From Streptomyces luomodiensis (GTDB lineage: Bacteria; Actinomycetota; Actinomycetes; Streptomycetales; Streptomycetaceae), in the NCBI RefSeq assembly GCF_031679605.1, contig NZ_CP117522.1:5952001-6016000 (forward strand): a stretch of DNA of 64,000 bases, given 5' to 3'. Both the position numbers and the translations under genes were made by a program. The notes beneath the pieces are model-generated. The model had not been told where the DNA came from and did not search any database. It saw only the letters and a list, made by a program, of their open reading frames with translations. Below, one piece after another: positions 15,943 to 24,698 of this stretch (positions are counted from its first letter, which is position 1; every line of letters begins with the position of its first letter).

Positions 15943-17223
15943 ATGTCCGCACACACGTCGTCTCGCCACCGAATCCTGCGCGCGGCGCTGGCAGTGGCGT
16001 TGGCGACCGGTATGAGCGCGGTGCTCATGGGCTGCTCGGACTCGGAGGCGAGCGCGGCGAAGACGTCGGACGCTTCGGCCGTGTCGTCCGACGAGCGGCT
16101 GGCCGACATCGCACAGAAGGCGGCGGACGAGGGTTCCCTGGGGGTGATCGTCCGGGTCGACCGCGGCAAGGGGGCGCCCGTGGAGATAGCGCGGCAGGCC
16201 GGCTGGACGAAAGACGATCACCGCATCGCCGCCGACGACCAGTTCAGGGTCGGGTCCAACACCAAGACGGTCACCGCGACCCTCGTCCTGCAACAGGTCG
16301 CCGAGGGCAGGATCGGCCTCGCCGACCCGGTGGAGAAGTGGCTGCCCGGACTGGTCAAGGGCGGCGCGGACATCACCGTCCGGATGCTGCTCAACCACAC
16401 CAGCGGGCTGGGCGACTTCCTGTTGACACCGCAGTTCCTGCCCTCCCTCACCGGCCAGGAGCAGCGCACCTGGCGGCCGGAGGACCTCCTGGCCATCACC
16501 CCCGAGCAGGATCCGCCGGCCGAGCCCGGTGAGAAGTACTCCTACAGCAACGCCAACTACGCGGCCCTCGGGCTGATCCTGGAGAAGGCCACTGGGAGCA
16601 GCATGGCCGAGCTGATCGAGCAGAAGATCACCAAGCCGTTGGGGATGAAGGACTCGTTCCTGGCCACGAACGCCGACTGGCCCGCCGGGAAGCAGCACGT
16701 GACCGGCTACGAACCGGACGCCGAGCGCCTGAGGGACATCCTCTCCCCGACCGTGGAGCTGCCCGAAGGCGTCGGCTTCGAGGGCCCCGAACGTCCCGAC
16801 AGCAACATCGACACCACCGCCATCGACCCGAGCTGGTCCTGGGCGGCGGGGGCCATGGTCTCCACCGCACAGGACTGGCAGCGCTTCCTGACCGCGCTGA
16901 TGTCCGGCGAGCTGCTGCCCAAGGCCCAGATGAAGCAGATGCGCACCACCGTCGCCGCCCCCGAGGAAGGCGGCGGTTACGGCCTCGGCCTGATGAAGGT
17001 GAACACGCCCTGCGGCACCGTCTGGGGCCACACCGGCGGCCTGCCCGGCTACTCCAGCGAGATCTACACCGACGCGAGCGGACACCGCAGCGTCGCGGTC
17101 CTGACGAGCACGAACTTCGGCATCAAGGAAAAGGCGGCCGCGACCGCGAACAAGGCCCTCGTCGAAGCGGCGACCTGCCGCATGCTGGGCAAGCCACTGC
17201 CCTCGGAGACCCCCGGCGAGTGA
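15943..17223 (+). CDS. Lipoprotein serine hydrolase, class C beta-lactamase / D,D-peptidase fold
   Basis: 426 aa from ATG 15943 (AAGGGA upstream; the longer frame from 15847 lacks a ribosome site). The signal peptide ends in VLMGCSDS, a lipobox, so a membrane-anchored lipoprotein is predicted. Active-site motifs of the beta-lactamase/PBP family are present: GSNTKTVT (S-x-x-K), KYSYSNANY (Y-x-N) and WGHTGGLPG (H-T-G in place of K-T-G). VRMLLNHTSGLGD is typical of D-alanyl-D-alanine carboxypeptidase and esterase homologues. Probable cell-wall carboxypeptidase or esterase; actual beta-lactamase activity is unproven. Confidence 0.85.
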   Translation: MSAHTSSRHRILRAALAVALATGMSAVLMGCSDSEASAAKTSDASAVSSDERLADIAQKAADEGSLGVIVRVDRGKGAPVEIARQAGWTKDDHRIAADDQFRVGSNTKTVTATLVLQQVAEGRIGLADPVEKWLPGLVKGGADITVRMLLNHTSGLGDFLLTPQFLPSLTGQEQRTWRPEDLLAITPEQDPPAEPGEKYSYSNANYAALGLILEKATGSSMAELIEQKITKPLGMKDSFLATNADWPAGKQHVTGYEPDAERLRDILSPTVELPEGVGFEGPERPDSNIDTTAIDPSWSWAAGAMVSTAQDWQRFLTALMSGELLPKAQMKQMRTTVAAPEEGGGYGLGLMKVNTPCGTVWGHTGGLPGYSSEIYTDASGHRSVAVLTSTNFGIKEKAAATANKALVEAATCRMLGKPLPSETPGE

Positions 17224-17398
17224 CCGTCGCGGCGCCGGTCGCCCTGGCGGACGGGCGGGCGGACCGAGGCCACCACGAGGAGCCGGCCGGTGGCCCCGCG
17301 GACGTCTCCGCCCGGACCGCTTTGCCGACGGGTCCGGCGGCGCCGTGCCCGTCCATGACTGCGAGAACCCCCACGGCCCGGCGGGCCCGCCCGCGCCC

Positions 17399-18127
17399 TC
17401 AGATCTCCAGCACACCCTTGACCAGCGTGGACCCCCCACCCGCCAACGCGAGCAGAAGGACGAGTCGGCGGGCAGCGCGCTCCGGGACGCGCGTGGCGAG
17501 CGCCTTGCCGATGACCGCGCCCACCACCAGCCCAGCCACCGCGAACCCCCATACGCCCGCGCCCAGCCGGGGAACCCCGTTGGCGGCGACGGAGAACGTG
17601 TTCACCACGACCCCGTAGAACTGCGCGTTCGGCACGAACTCGCGGACCGTCCACCCCGCGTTCAGCGCGTACAGGGACACCGGCGGGCCGCCCACCCCGG
17701 CGGACGAGTTCATGAAGCCACCGGCGGCGCCCGCCGCCAGCGCTCCTTTGAGCCCGCCCAGGGCGGGGGCGTTCGCACCGCACATCACCAGCAGGACGGC
17801 CAGGGTCACCAAGCTGCCCGTTCCGGCGAGGACGACGGGTTCGGGGAGGTGGGCGGCCACCCACGTACCGGCCGGAACGGTGCAGGCCGAGGCCACGACC
17901 ATGGGGACCATCGCGCTGAGCCGCACCCGCCGCCAGTCCTCCGCGAGCCCCACCGCGCAGATGACACCGGCGGCGCAGTTGGTGAGGGCGACGCCCTGGG
18001 CCGGGCCGAGCAGCAGCACCAGCGCGGGCACGGCGAGGAGCGCGAACCCCATGCCCGTCAGCCACTGCACGGAGGCCCCCGCCATGACGATCCCACCGAG
18101 AAGCAACTGCGCGTACCAACCACTCAT
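17399..18127 (-). CDS. TauE/SafE-family membrane permease
   Basis: 242 aa from ATG 18127, almost entirely hydrophobic with about eight predicted membrane helices. FMNSSAGVGGPPVSLYAL is the hallmark second repeat of TauE/SafE exporters, mirrored by VQWLTGMGFALLAVPALVLL in the first half. Family members export or import sulfite, sulfoacetate or related organic anions. The in-frame extension to 18217 is not needed. Divergent from the XRE-TetR regulator across a 182-bp region with two palindromes, so that regulator may control it too. Confidence 0.8.
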   Translation of the reverse strand: MSGWYAQLLLGGIVMAGASVQWLTGMGFALLAVPALVLLLGPAQGVALTNCAAGVICAVGLAEDWRRVRLSAMVPMVVASACTVPAGTWVAAHLPEPVVLAGTGSLVTLAVLLVMCGANAPALGGLKGALAAGAAGGFMNSSAGVGGPPVSLYALNAGWTVREFVPNAQFYGVVVNTFSVAANGVPRLGAGVWGFAVAGLVVGAVIGKALATRVPERAARRLVLLLALAGGGSTLVKGVLEI

Positions 18128-18207
18128 CGCACGGAGTTTCGCATCTTTCGGGAGAGCGGCCCTGCGCGCGTGCGGCTGCGGACCCTGGTCGACGGCCGCG
18201 TCTCCCA

Positions 18208-18225
18208 ACTGACGCACTAGTCAGT
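18208..18225. promoter_or_regulatory. Inverted repeat ACTGAC-N6-GTCAGT, operator candidate
   Basis: Perfect 6-bp arms separated by GCACTA in the divergent region between the TauE permease and the XRE-TetR regulator. Spacing and symmetry fit a TetR-type dimer site. Confidence 0.45.
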
Positions 18226-18235
18226 GCACAGCACA

Positions 18236-18250
18236 ATATCGGGTCGATAT
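18236..18250. promoter_or_regulatory. Inverted repeat ATATCG-N3-CGATAT, operator candidate
   Basis: Second palindrome of the same divergent region, 60 bp upstream of the regulator start, unusually AT-rich for this DNA. It could bind the HTH_XRE half or the TetR half of the regulator, or overlap a -10 region. Confidence 0.45.
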
Positions 18251-18309
18251 GGGCACCTCGCGCCTCGCATGCATTGCGTTTATCTCAACGTATCCGTACG
18301 GTGTCGGCC

Positions 18310-19491
18310 ATGCGGCAACAGTTCGACGTGGCGGAACGCGTACGTCAGGTGATCGGTGCAGCCGGTTGCACCCAGCGCGAATTCGCCCGGCGGGTCGTGA
18401 TGGACCCGTCCAAGCTCTCGCGTTCGCTCAGCGGGAGCCGGCGCTTCACCGTGGCCGAGCTGGCGCGGATCGCGGACGCCGGGAACGTGGACGCCGGGTG
18501 GCTGCTGGGCACCACGGCGGTCGGCGGGGCGGCGGCCGGGGCCGGCGCGCCCCGGCCGCCCGCCGCGCCCCCCGAGGGCGGGCGGCCGTTGCAGATCGTG
18601 CGGGAGACGGTGCGGCTCATCGCCGAGCGCGGCTTCCACGCCGTACGCGTCGCCGACATCGCCGCGGCCTGCGACACCAGCACCGCCACCATCCACTACC
18701 ACTTCCCGGGCCGCGCCGAACTGCTCGAGGCCGCCGTGCGCTGGTGCATGGACGAGGACACCGCGCGCCGCGCCGCCCGGATCGCCGAGGCCGACGACGC
18801 CCGGGAGGAGCTGCGGCAGCTGATCGCGCTCCAGGTGCCGCACACCGAGCGGCAGCGGCGGCAGTGGCTGGTGTGGCTGGACCTGTGGGCCGAGGCCGCA
18901 CGGTCCACGGCCATCGGGCGGCTGCACGCCGACTTCTACCGGCAGTGGCGGCAGACCGTCGCCGACGTGATCCGGCGCGGGATCGAGCAGGGGGTCTTCC
19001 GCGCCGTCGACCCGGAGTACAGCGCGCTGCGCCTGACCGCGCTGATCGACGGGCTCGCCACTCAGGTGCTGGCCACCGCGCCCGGTGCGGGCGGGACCAG
19101 CGCCGAGGACATGGACATCGCCTGCAACGCGTACGTGGACACCGAGTTGTCCGAGGCGACCGAAGTGACCGCCCGGCGGCCCGGAGCCGACCGGCCCGGA
19201 CCGGCCAGCCGGCCCGGAGCGAAGCAGCCCGGACCGCCCGACCAGCCCGGAACCGACCGGCCCGGACCGGCCAGCCGGCCCGGAACCGAGCAGCCCGGAC
19301 CGCCCGACCAGCCCGGAACCGACCGGCCCGGACCGCCCGACCAGCCCGGAACCGACCGGCCCGGACCGGCCAGCCGGCCCGGAGCGAAGCAGCCCGGACC
19401 GCCCGACCAGCCCGGAACCGAGCAGCCCGGACCGCCCGACCAGCCCGGAACCGACCGGCCCGGACCGGCCAGTCAGCCCGGAGCCGAGTAG
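18310..19491 (+). CDS. XRE-TetR fusion transcriptional regulator with C-terminal repeat tail
   Basis: 393 aa. Residues ~8-60 are a Cro/C1-type HTH ([48 protein letters not shown]). After an Ala/Pro linker, residues ~92-140 are a TetR HTH ([44 protein letters not shown]), followed by a TetR_C-like ligand domain. From residue 290 an 11-residue Pro/Gly repeat ([11 protein letters not shown] type) runs to the stop. It sits directly upstream of, and reads into, the carnitine operon, so it is the likely regulator of carnitine catabolism. Start ATG at 18310; GTG at 18301 is also possible. The stop TAG at 19489 lies inside the repeat array (see finding). Confidence 0.82.
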   Translation: MRQQFDVAERVRQVIGAAGCTQREFARRVVMDPSKLSRSLSGSRRFTVAELARIADAGNVDAGWLLGTTAVGGAAAGAGAPRPPAAPPEGGRPLQIVRETVRLIAERGFHAVRVADIAAACDTSTATIHYHFPGRAELLEAAVRWCMDEDTARRAARIAEADDAREELRQLIALQVPHTERQRRQWLVWLDLWAEAARSTAIGRLHADFYRQWRQTVADVIRRGIEQGVFRAVDPEYSALRLTALIDGLATQVLATAPGAGGTSAEDMDIACNAYVDTELSEATEVTARRPGADRPGPASRPGAKQPGPPDQPGTDRPGPASRPGTEQPGPPDQPGTDRPGPPDQPGTDRPGPASRPGAKQPGPPDQPGTEQPGPPDQPGTDRPGPASQPGAE

Positions 19492-19551
19492 TCGGGACCG
19501 GTCAGCCGGCCCGGAGCGAAGCAGCCCGGACCGTCCGACCAGCCCGGACCG
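19177..19551 (+). repeat. 33-bp coding minisatellite, about 11.4 units
   Basis: Tandem 33-bp units, each encoding [RQ]PG[AT][DEK][RQ]PGP[AP][SD], start at codon 290 of the XRE-TetR gene. Nine full units precede the stop. The tenth contains the TAG at 19489-19491 where its sisters have CAG or CGG, and the array continues in frame (SGPVS, then one full unit, then QPGP) to a second TAG at 19552. Units differ at a few positions, so the array is not brand new. Confidence 0.9.
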
Positions 19552-19615
19552 TAGCCACGCGCTGCCGCGCGCCGCGAGGAAGTCGCCGCGCACCGCGAGA
19601 AAGGGAGAGAAGCCC

Positions 19616-20509
19616 GTGCCCATGAACGACAGCGTGATCATCACCTGTGCCCTCACCGGCGCCGGTGACACGGTGGGCCGCAGCCCCCACGTCCCCGTCA
19701 CCCCCGAGCAGATAGCCCGCTCCGCCGTCGAGGCCGCGGAGGCCGGGGCGGCCGTGGTCCACATCCACGTACGCGACCCCGAGACCGGCGCCCCCGCCCG
19801 CGACCCGCGGCTTTACCGCGAGGTCGTGGAGCGGGTCAAGGAGACCGGCACCGACGTCGTCATCAACCTCACCGCGGGTATGGGGGGCGACCTGGTCATC
19901 GACCCCGAGCACCCGCTCACCCACCTCCCCGGCACCGACCTGGTCAGCGGCCTGGAGCGGCTGCCCCACGTCGAGGAGCTGCTCCCCGACATCTGCACCC
20001 TCGACTGCGGCTCGCTCAACTTCGGCGACGGCAGCAACCTCTACGTTTCCACCCCCGACATGCTGCGCACCGGCGCCAAGCGCATCCAGGAGCTGGGCGT
20101 CCGCCCCGAGCTGGAGATCTTCGACACCGGGCAGCTGTGGTTCGCCAAGCAGCTGCTGGCCGAGGGGCTGCTCGACGACCCGACCGTCTTCCAGCTCTGC
20201 ATGGGCATCCCGTGGGGCGCCCCGGCCGATCCGGGCGTGCTCCAGGCGATGGTCGGCATGCTGCCCGAGGGCGCCCAGTGGGCCAGCTTCGCGCTGGGCC
20301 GGATACAGATGCCGTGGGTGGCGCAGTCCATCCTGCTCGGCGGCAACGTACGGGTCGGGCTGGAGGACAACCTCTACCTCAGCCGGGGCGTCAAGGCCAC
20401 CAACGGCCGGCTCGTCGAGCGCGCGGTCCAGATCACCGAGCTGCTGGGCGCGAAGGTCGCCACACCGGACGAGGCCCGGCGACGGCTCGGCCTCAAGCCC
20501 CGCGCGTAA
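19616..20509 (+). CDS. BKACE-family beta-keto acid cleavage enzyme, probable 3-dehydrocarnitine cleavage enzyme
   Basis: 297 aa DUF849/BKACE TIM-barrel protein. Zn/acetyl-CoA family features: [44 protein letters not shown] with the HxH metal ligands, [10 protein letters not shown], and [21 protein letters not shown] near the end. BKACEs convert a beta-keto acid plus acetyl-CoA to acetoacetate plus a new acyl-CoA. With carnitine dehydrogenase and thioesterase genes next, the reaction is probably 3-dehydrocarnitine + acetyl-CoA to betainyl-CoA + acetoacetate. GTG start at 19616 after GGGAGAG; ATG two codons later is an alternative. Confidence 0.85.
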   Translation: MPMNDSVIITCALTGAGDTVGRSPHVPVTPEQIARSAVEAAEAGAAVVHIHVRDPETGAPARDPRLYREVVERVKETGTDVVINLTAGMGGDLVIDPEHPLTHLPGTDLVSGLERLPHVEELLPDICTLDCGSLNFGDGSNLYVSTPDMLRTGAKRIQELGVRPELEIFDTGQLWFAKQLLAEGLLDDPTVFQLCMGIPWGAPADPGVLQAMVGMLPEGAQWASFALGRIQMPWVAQSILLGGNVRVGLEDNLYLSRGVKATNGRLVERAVQITELLGAKVATPDEARRRLGLKPRA

Positions 20510-20544
20510 TCCCCCCACCACCCGCTCCCCACCCGAGGATCGCC

Positions 20545-21561
20545 ATGCCCTCACCACCCCACACCCCCGAAGAGGTCCGCCGCGTCGCCTGCGTCGGCGC
20601 CGGAGTCATCGGCGGCGGCTGGGCCGCCCACTTCCTGGCCCGCGGCTACGACGTCACCGCCTGGGACCCGGCCCCCGACGCCGAGGAGAAGCTGCGCCGT
20701 CTCGTGGCCGCCGCCTGGCCCGCCCTGGAGCAGATCGGCCTCGCCGACGGCGCTTCCCCCGACCGGCTGACCGTCGCCGCGACCGCCGAGGAAGCCCTGT
20801 CCGACGCACAGTTCGTCCAGGAGAGCGCCCCCGAGAAGCTGGAGCTGAAGCGGTCGCTGCTGGCCCGGCTGGACGCGGCGGCCCCGCCCGGTGTCGTGAT
20901 CGCGTCCTCCACCTCCGGCTACCCGATGACCGATATGCAGACCGAGGCCGCCGACCCCGGCCGGCTCGTCGTCGGTCACCCCTTCAACCCGCCGTACCTC
21001 ATACCGCTGGTCGAGGTCGTCGGCGGGGAGCGGACGGACGCCGCCGCGGTCGAATGGGCCGCACGCTTCTACAAGGTGGCGGGCAAGTCCGTCATCACCA
21101 TGGAGCGCGAGCTGCCCGGTTTCATCGCCAACCGGCTCCAGGAGGCGCTGTGGCGCGAGGCGCTGCACATGGTCGCCAACGGTGAGGCCACGGTGAAGGA
21201 GATCGACGACTCGATCACCGAGGGACCGGGGCTGCGGTGGGCTTTCATGGGCCCCTGCCTCACGTTCGCCCTGGCGGGCGGCGAGGGAGGCATGGGACAT
21301 ATGCTCGACCACTTCGGACCCTCGTTGAAGTCTCCGTGGACCCGTCTCGAGGCGCCTGAGCTGGACGCCACGCTGCGTACGGCCATGGTCGAGGGCTGTG
21401 ACGAGGCGGCCGGCGGCCGTACCATCGCGCAGCTCGTCGCGGAGCGCGACCAGGGCGTCATCGACGTCCTACGGGCGACCGGCCGGCTGCCGCGGCAGCG
21501 CACCGAGGGGACGGACGGCATCGCACGCACCACCAGCAGCAGCATGGGAGACGAGACATGA
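20545..21561 (+). CDS. L-carnitine dehydrogenase
   Basis: 338 aa of the 3-hydroxyacyl-CoA dehydrogenase family. VRRVACVGAGVIGGGWAAHFLARGYDVTAWD is the NAD-binding Rossmann motif, VQESAPEKLELKRSLL and SSTSGYPMTDMQ the substrate/catalytic region, and GHPFNPPYLIPLVEVVGG the catalytic His segment; PGFIANRLQEALWREALHMV starts the C-terminal dimerisation domain. It oxidises L-carnitine to 3-dehydrocarnitine with NAD+. The assignment rests on its length, these motifs and the flanking BKACE and thioesterase genes. ATG 36 bp after the BKACE stop; its own stop overlaps the next start (ATGA). Confidence 0.87.
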   Translation: MPSPPHTPEEVRRVACVGAGVIGGGWAAHFLARGYDVTAWDPAPDAEEKLRRLVAAAWPALEQIGLADGASPDRLTVAATAEEALSDAQFVQESAPEKLELKRSLLARLDAAAPPGVVIASSTSGYPMTDMQTEAADPGRLVVGHPFNPPYLIPLVEVVGGERTDAAAVEWAARFYKVAGKSVITMERELPGFIANRLQEALWREALHMVANGEATVKEIDDSITEGPGLRWAFMGPCLTFALAGGEGGMGHMLDHFGPSLKSPWTRLEAPELDATLRTAMVEGCDEAAGGRTIAQLVAERDQGVIDVLRATGRLPRQRTEGTDGIARTTSSSMGDET

Positions 21562-22031
21562 GCACCACGCTCCCCGACTACCGGCAGACCGTACGTCCCG
21601 AGTGGATCGACTACAACGGCCACATGAGCGAGGCGTTCTACGTCCTCGTCTTCGGCCACAGCACCGACGAGATGATGGTGGAGACCGGGCTGGACTCCAC
21701 CTACCGGGAGAAGACCGGCTGCTCCCTCTACACCGTGGAGTCGCACATCCGGTATCTGCGCGAGGTCGACGAGGGCGCGGACCTCACCATCCGTACGCGG
21801 GTGCTCGGCGTGGACGAGAAGAAGGTGCGGTTCGCCCATGAGATGCACGTGGGCGAACCGGACGGCGCCCCCGTGGCCACGACCGAGCTGCTCGCGCTCC
21901 ACGTCGACCAGAAGGAGGGCCGCTCGGCGCCGTTCCCGGAGGAGGTGCGGGAGCGGCTGACGGACCTGGTGGAGAAGAGCCCCGAGTGGGCGGGCCGGGG
22001 GATCGGCCCGGTTCCGGCCGAGGCGGGTTGA
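21558..22031 (+). CDS. Hot-dog thioesterase, probable betainyl-CoA thioesterase
   Basis: 157 aa 4HBT-type hot-dog protein: RPEWIDYNGHMSEAFYVLVFG carries the D-x-x-G-H-x catalytic/substrate segment of the 4-hydroxybenzoyl-CoA thioesterase fold, followed by TVESHIRYLREVDEGADLTIRTRVLGVDEKKVRF. In other bacteria this domain is fused to or next to carnitine dehydrogenase and hydrolyses betainyl-CoA to glycine betaine. ATGA overlap with the dehydrogenase gene supports joint function. It completes a three-step conversion of carnitine to the osmoprotectant betaine. Confidence 0.85.
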   Translation: MSTTLPDYRQTVRPEWIDYNGHMSEAFYVLVFGHSTDEMMVETGLDSTYREKTGCSLYTVESHIRYLREVDEGADLTIRTRVLGVDEKKVRFAHEMHVGEPDGAPVATTELLALHVDQKEGRSAPFPEEVRERLTDLVEKSPEWAGRGIGPVPAEAG

Positions 22032-22050
22032 ACGACCACCGGCGCTCCTG

Positions 22051-22089
22051 AACGCCCCGGCCCCGGAACCGTCCGGGGGCCGGGGCGTT
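22051..22089. terminator. Hairpin terminator after carnitine operon
   Basis: 17-bp GC-rich stem with a single bulged base and an ACCG loop, 20 bp after the thioesterase stop. Marks the operon end. Confidence 0.75.
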
Positions 22090-22196
22090 ACTCGTTCCGC
22101 ACCCGTGTCCGCATCCGTTCCGCACCGGGTGAGGTTGAATGGCGGTGGAGGAACCCGACAGACGCGGGGGACGCGCGTACGAGGAGTGACGACGCC

Positions 22197-23045
22197 ATGG
22201 CGGACGCCGGACCGGACGGCAAGGGCCGGCGCGTCGAGCTGAGCGGGGTGCCCGAGACCCTGCTGTGGAACCTCTATATGCGGGCCGCCGAGGCCCGCCG
22301 GCCGCGGACCGTGCTCGAGGACCCCAAGGCCGTGGAGCTGGTCGAGCGCATCGACTACCCCTTCGAGGAGACCTTCGGGCCGCCCAACCCGCTGCTGGCC
22401 CAGGGCCACGCGCTGCGGGTCCGCACCTTCGACGCCGCCGTACGGGCGTTCCTCGACGAGCATCCGGACGGCACGGTCGTCGCGCTCGCCGAGGGACTGG
22501 AGACGCAGTTCTGGCGGGTGGACAACGGACGGGCGCGCTGGCTGTGCGTGGAGCTGCCGGAGACCGCCGAGGTGCGGCGGGCGCTGCTGCCGGACGAGGA
22601 GCGGCGGCGCACCCTCGCCCGGTCGGCGCTCGACCTGTCCTGGCGGGACGAGGTCGATCCGGGGCGCGGAGTGCTGATCACCGCCCAGGGGCTGCTGATG
22701 TATCTGCGGCCGGCCGAGGTGCGGGACCTGATCGCGGGGTGCGCCGAGCGGTTCCGGGGCGGGGCGCTGGTCTTCGACGCGGTGCCGCGGTGGTTCAGCG
22801 CCCGCACGATGCGCGGCGGGTTGCGCACCGCGCAGGGCTATCGCACCCCGCCCATGCCGTGGGGGATGGACGCGGGCGAGCTGCCGAAGGTGCGGACGGC
22901 CCATCCGGCGATCACGGACGTACGCGAGGTGCCGCCGCCGCGCGGGCGCGGGTTCTACTTCGGGGCACTGGCGCCCCTGATGCGGTGGCTGCCGGCGGTA
23001 CGGAACCTGCGGCCGACGATGACGGCGATCGCCCGCTTCTCCTGA
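22197..23045 (+). CDS. LCMT/PPM1-family class I SAM methyltransferase (TcmP-like)
   Basis: 282 aa. VELSGVPETLLWNLYMRAAEARRP at the start, VVALAEGLETQFWRVDNG, WLCVELPETAEVRRALLP and LITAQGLLMYLRPAEVRDLI are characteristic of the leucine carboxyl methyltransferase family, which includes polyketide O-methyltransferase TcmP. Substrate unknown; many Streptomyces carry orphan copies. ATG 22197 follows GAGGAG at 10 nt. Stands alone between the carnitine terminator and a regulator. Confidence 0.8.
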   Translation: MADAGPDGKGRRVELSGVPETLLWNLYMRAAEARRPRTVLEDPKAVELVERIDYPFEETFGPPNPLLAQGHALRVRTFDAAVRAFLDEHPDGTVVALAEGLETQFWRVDNGRARWLCVELPETAEVRRALLPDEERRRTLARSALDLSWRDEVDPGRGVLITAQGLLMYLRPAEVRDLIAGCAERFRGGALVFDAVPRWFSARTMRGGLRTAQGYRTPPMPWGMDAGELPKVRTAHPAITDVREVPPPRGRGFYFGALAPLMRWLPAVRNLRPTMTAIARFS

Positions 23046-23426
23046 GCCCGCGCCCCTCGGACCGCGCCCCTCGGACCGCCCCCCGGACCGCGCCCTTCTC
23101 CGCCACATCCACCCTGACGTGGCCGAAAACCTCATGCTGACGCCGGGCGAACACTAGTGGAACCTATAGACGTAGTCGCTCAACCGTTTTTCGAGGTCAT
23201 GGCGCATGCCTAAAATCCCGCCTGTTCCGCTCATCGGGTGGTTCGGAAGTCTGTGCATGTGCTGTGGACATTCCGACGACGGTGTCCGTGTAGTCCGTGG
23301 AGGCATGGCCGTCCCGGCCGCGGGGCGGCATCGCATGCCTCCCAACGAGCGGGAACCTGCCGTATCCGCCACGACTACTGAACCCGGGTGAGGAGCTCGG
23401 CACGGGGGGCAGCGGAGGGAATCTGG
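23046..23426. other. Intergenic region, no gene seen
   Basis: About 380 bp between the methyltransferase and the TrmB/LuxR regulator. ACCTATAGAC around 23162-23172 is a possible -10 (TATAGA), and the region 23150-23230 is relatively AT-rich. Short frames on both strands lack ribosome sites and coding bias. Most likely the regulator's promoter and leader. Confidence 0.4.
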
Positions 23427-24425
23427 ATGCTTGAGACATTGGGTCTCGACCCGACTACCGAGAACGTCTACCGTGCCATACTCGGCCAGCCGCAGATGAG
23501 CGTGGCCGATCTTCACGACCATCTCGGCATTTCGGAAGAAACGTTACGTCTTGCTCTGGACCGACTCAGCGCGCTCGCCCTGGTGCGGCCGTCCCTCCAC
23601 GATCCGCAGCGCTTCCGGATCGTGGACCCCGAAGTGCCCATGCGCCTTCTGCTCGCCCGCCAGGAAGAACGTCTCGCCCAGGAACACCAGCGGATCGAGC
23701 AGACCCGCCTCGCCGTCAGCAAGCTCATGGTCGACTTCGCGGCCACGCAGTCCCGGAAGAACGCTCCGGGTGTCGAGCAACTCGAGGGAATCGAGGAGAT
23801 CAGGGAGCGGATCAACGTCCTGAGCCATTCGGTGCGCACGGAGGTCATGGCCCTCGCTCCGGGCGGTGCGCAGAGCGCCGCGAGCATCGAGGCGGCCCGG
23901 CCGCAGGACGCCGAACTCCTCCGGCGGGGCGTGCTCATGCGGACCGTCTACCTGGACAGCATCCGTAACAACCCCCTGACCATGCAATACGCGAACTGGC
24001 TCCGCGAACAGGGCGGCCAGGTGCGGACGGCGCCGTCGCTGCCGATCCGCATGACCATCCTGGACCGCGAGATCGCCGTCGTTCCCACGGACGGTGAGAA
24101 CAGCGCTGCCGGAGCCCTGGTCCTCAACGGGACCGGGGCCCTGGTGGCGCTGACCGCGTTCTTCGAGAACATCTGGGAGAGCGCCCTGCCGCTGGGCAAC
24201 GAGCCCAACCGCCGTGACGAGCGCGGCCTCGTCGGCCAGGAGGCGGAGGCGATCAGGCTGCTGGGGCAGGGGCTGACGGACGAGGCGATAGCCAAACGCC
24301 TGGGCGTCTCCCCGCGCACCGCACGCCGGATCGCCGCCGACCTGATGGAGAAAATGGGCGCCCGCAGCCGGTTCCAGGCAGGCGCCCGTGCCACGGCCAT
24401 GGGGTGGATCACCGGAACCGAGTAG
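23427..24425 (+). CDS. TrmB-like/LuxR-type transcriptional regulator
   Basis: 332 aa from ATG 23427, preceded by GGAGGG (the longer frame from 23388 has no ribosome site). The N terminus MLETLGLDPTTENVYRAILGQPQMSVADLHDHLGISEETLRLALDRL is a winged-helix TrmB-like DNA-binding or sensing module. A coiled region (RLLLARQEERLAQEHQRIEQTRLAV) and a phospholipase D-like/TrmB effector domain follow. The C-terminal LuxR HTH is AIRLLGQGLTDEAIAKRLGVSPRTARRIAADLMEKMG. Such double-headed regulators are common in Streptomyces; the target is unknown. Confidence 0.8.
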   Translation: MLETLGLDPTTENVYRAILGQPQMSVADLHDHLGISEETLRLALDRLSALALVRPSLHDPQRFRIVDPEVPMRLLLARQEERLAQEHQRIEQTRLAVSKLMVDFAATQSRKNAPGVEQLEGIEEIRERINVLSHSVRTEVMALAPGGAQSAASIEAARPQDAELLRRGVLMRTVYLDSIRNNPLTMQYANWLREQGGQVRTAPSLPIRMTILDREIAVVPTDGENSAAGALVLNGTGALVALTAFFENIWESALPLGNEPNRRDERGLVGQEAEAIRLLGQGLTDEAIAKRLGVSPRTARRIAADLMEKMGARSRFQAGARATAMGWITGTE

Positions 24426-24456
24426 CGCGTCCTCCGGTACGGCATCCGGTCACGGA

Positions 24457-24500
24457 ACGGCACCGCCGGGCGGCAACAACCAGCCACCCGGCGGTGCCGT
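24457..24500. terminator. Hairpin terminator after regulator
   Basis: Perfect 14-bp stem (arms 24457-24470 and 24487-24500) with a 16-nt loop, 32 bp after the stop. Confidence 0.7.
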
Positions 24501-24698
24501 ATGCCGCGTACGCCGTCGGCGAGCGGTGAGTCGCCCCCTCAGGCTCCGGCGCGGCTTCCAGGGCCGGTTTCCGGGATGCGCGCCGATTGGGCAAAACCGC
24601 GCGGTCGGCGTCAGCATGGGGCGTCCCCCCGCCCGTACCGGCGCCTGTCAGGGCTTCGGGACGGGGACGCCTGCCCCGCCGCCCCCGGAAGGACACCC

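Noticed and set aside
17224..17398. Minus-strand stretch reading VLAVMDGHGAAGP, suggesting a PP2C remnant
   Set aside because: One short motif only, in overlapping low-complexity sequence; not enough to call a pseudogene.
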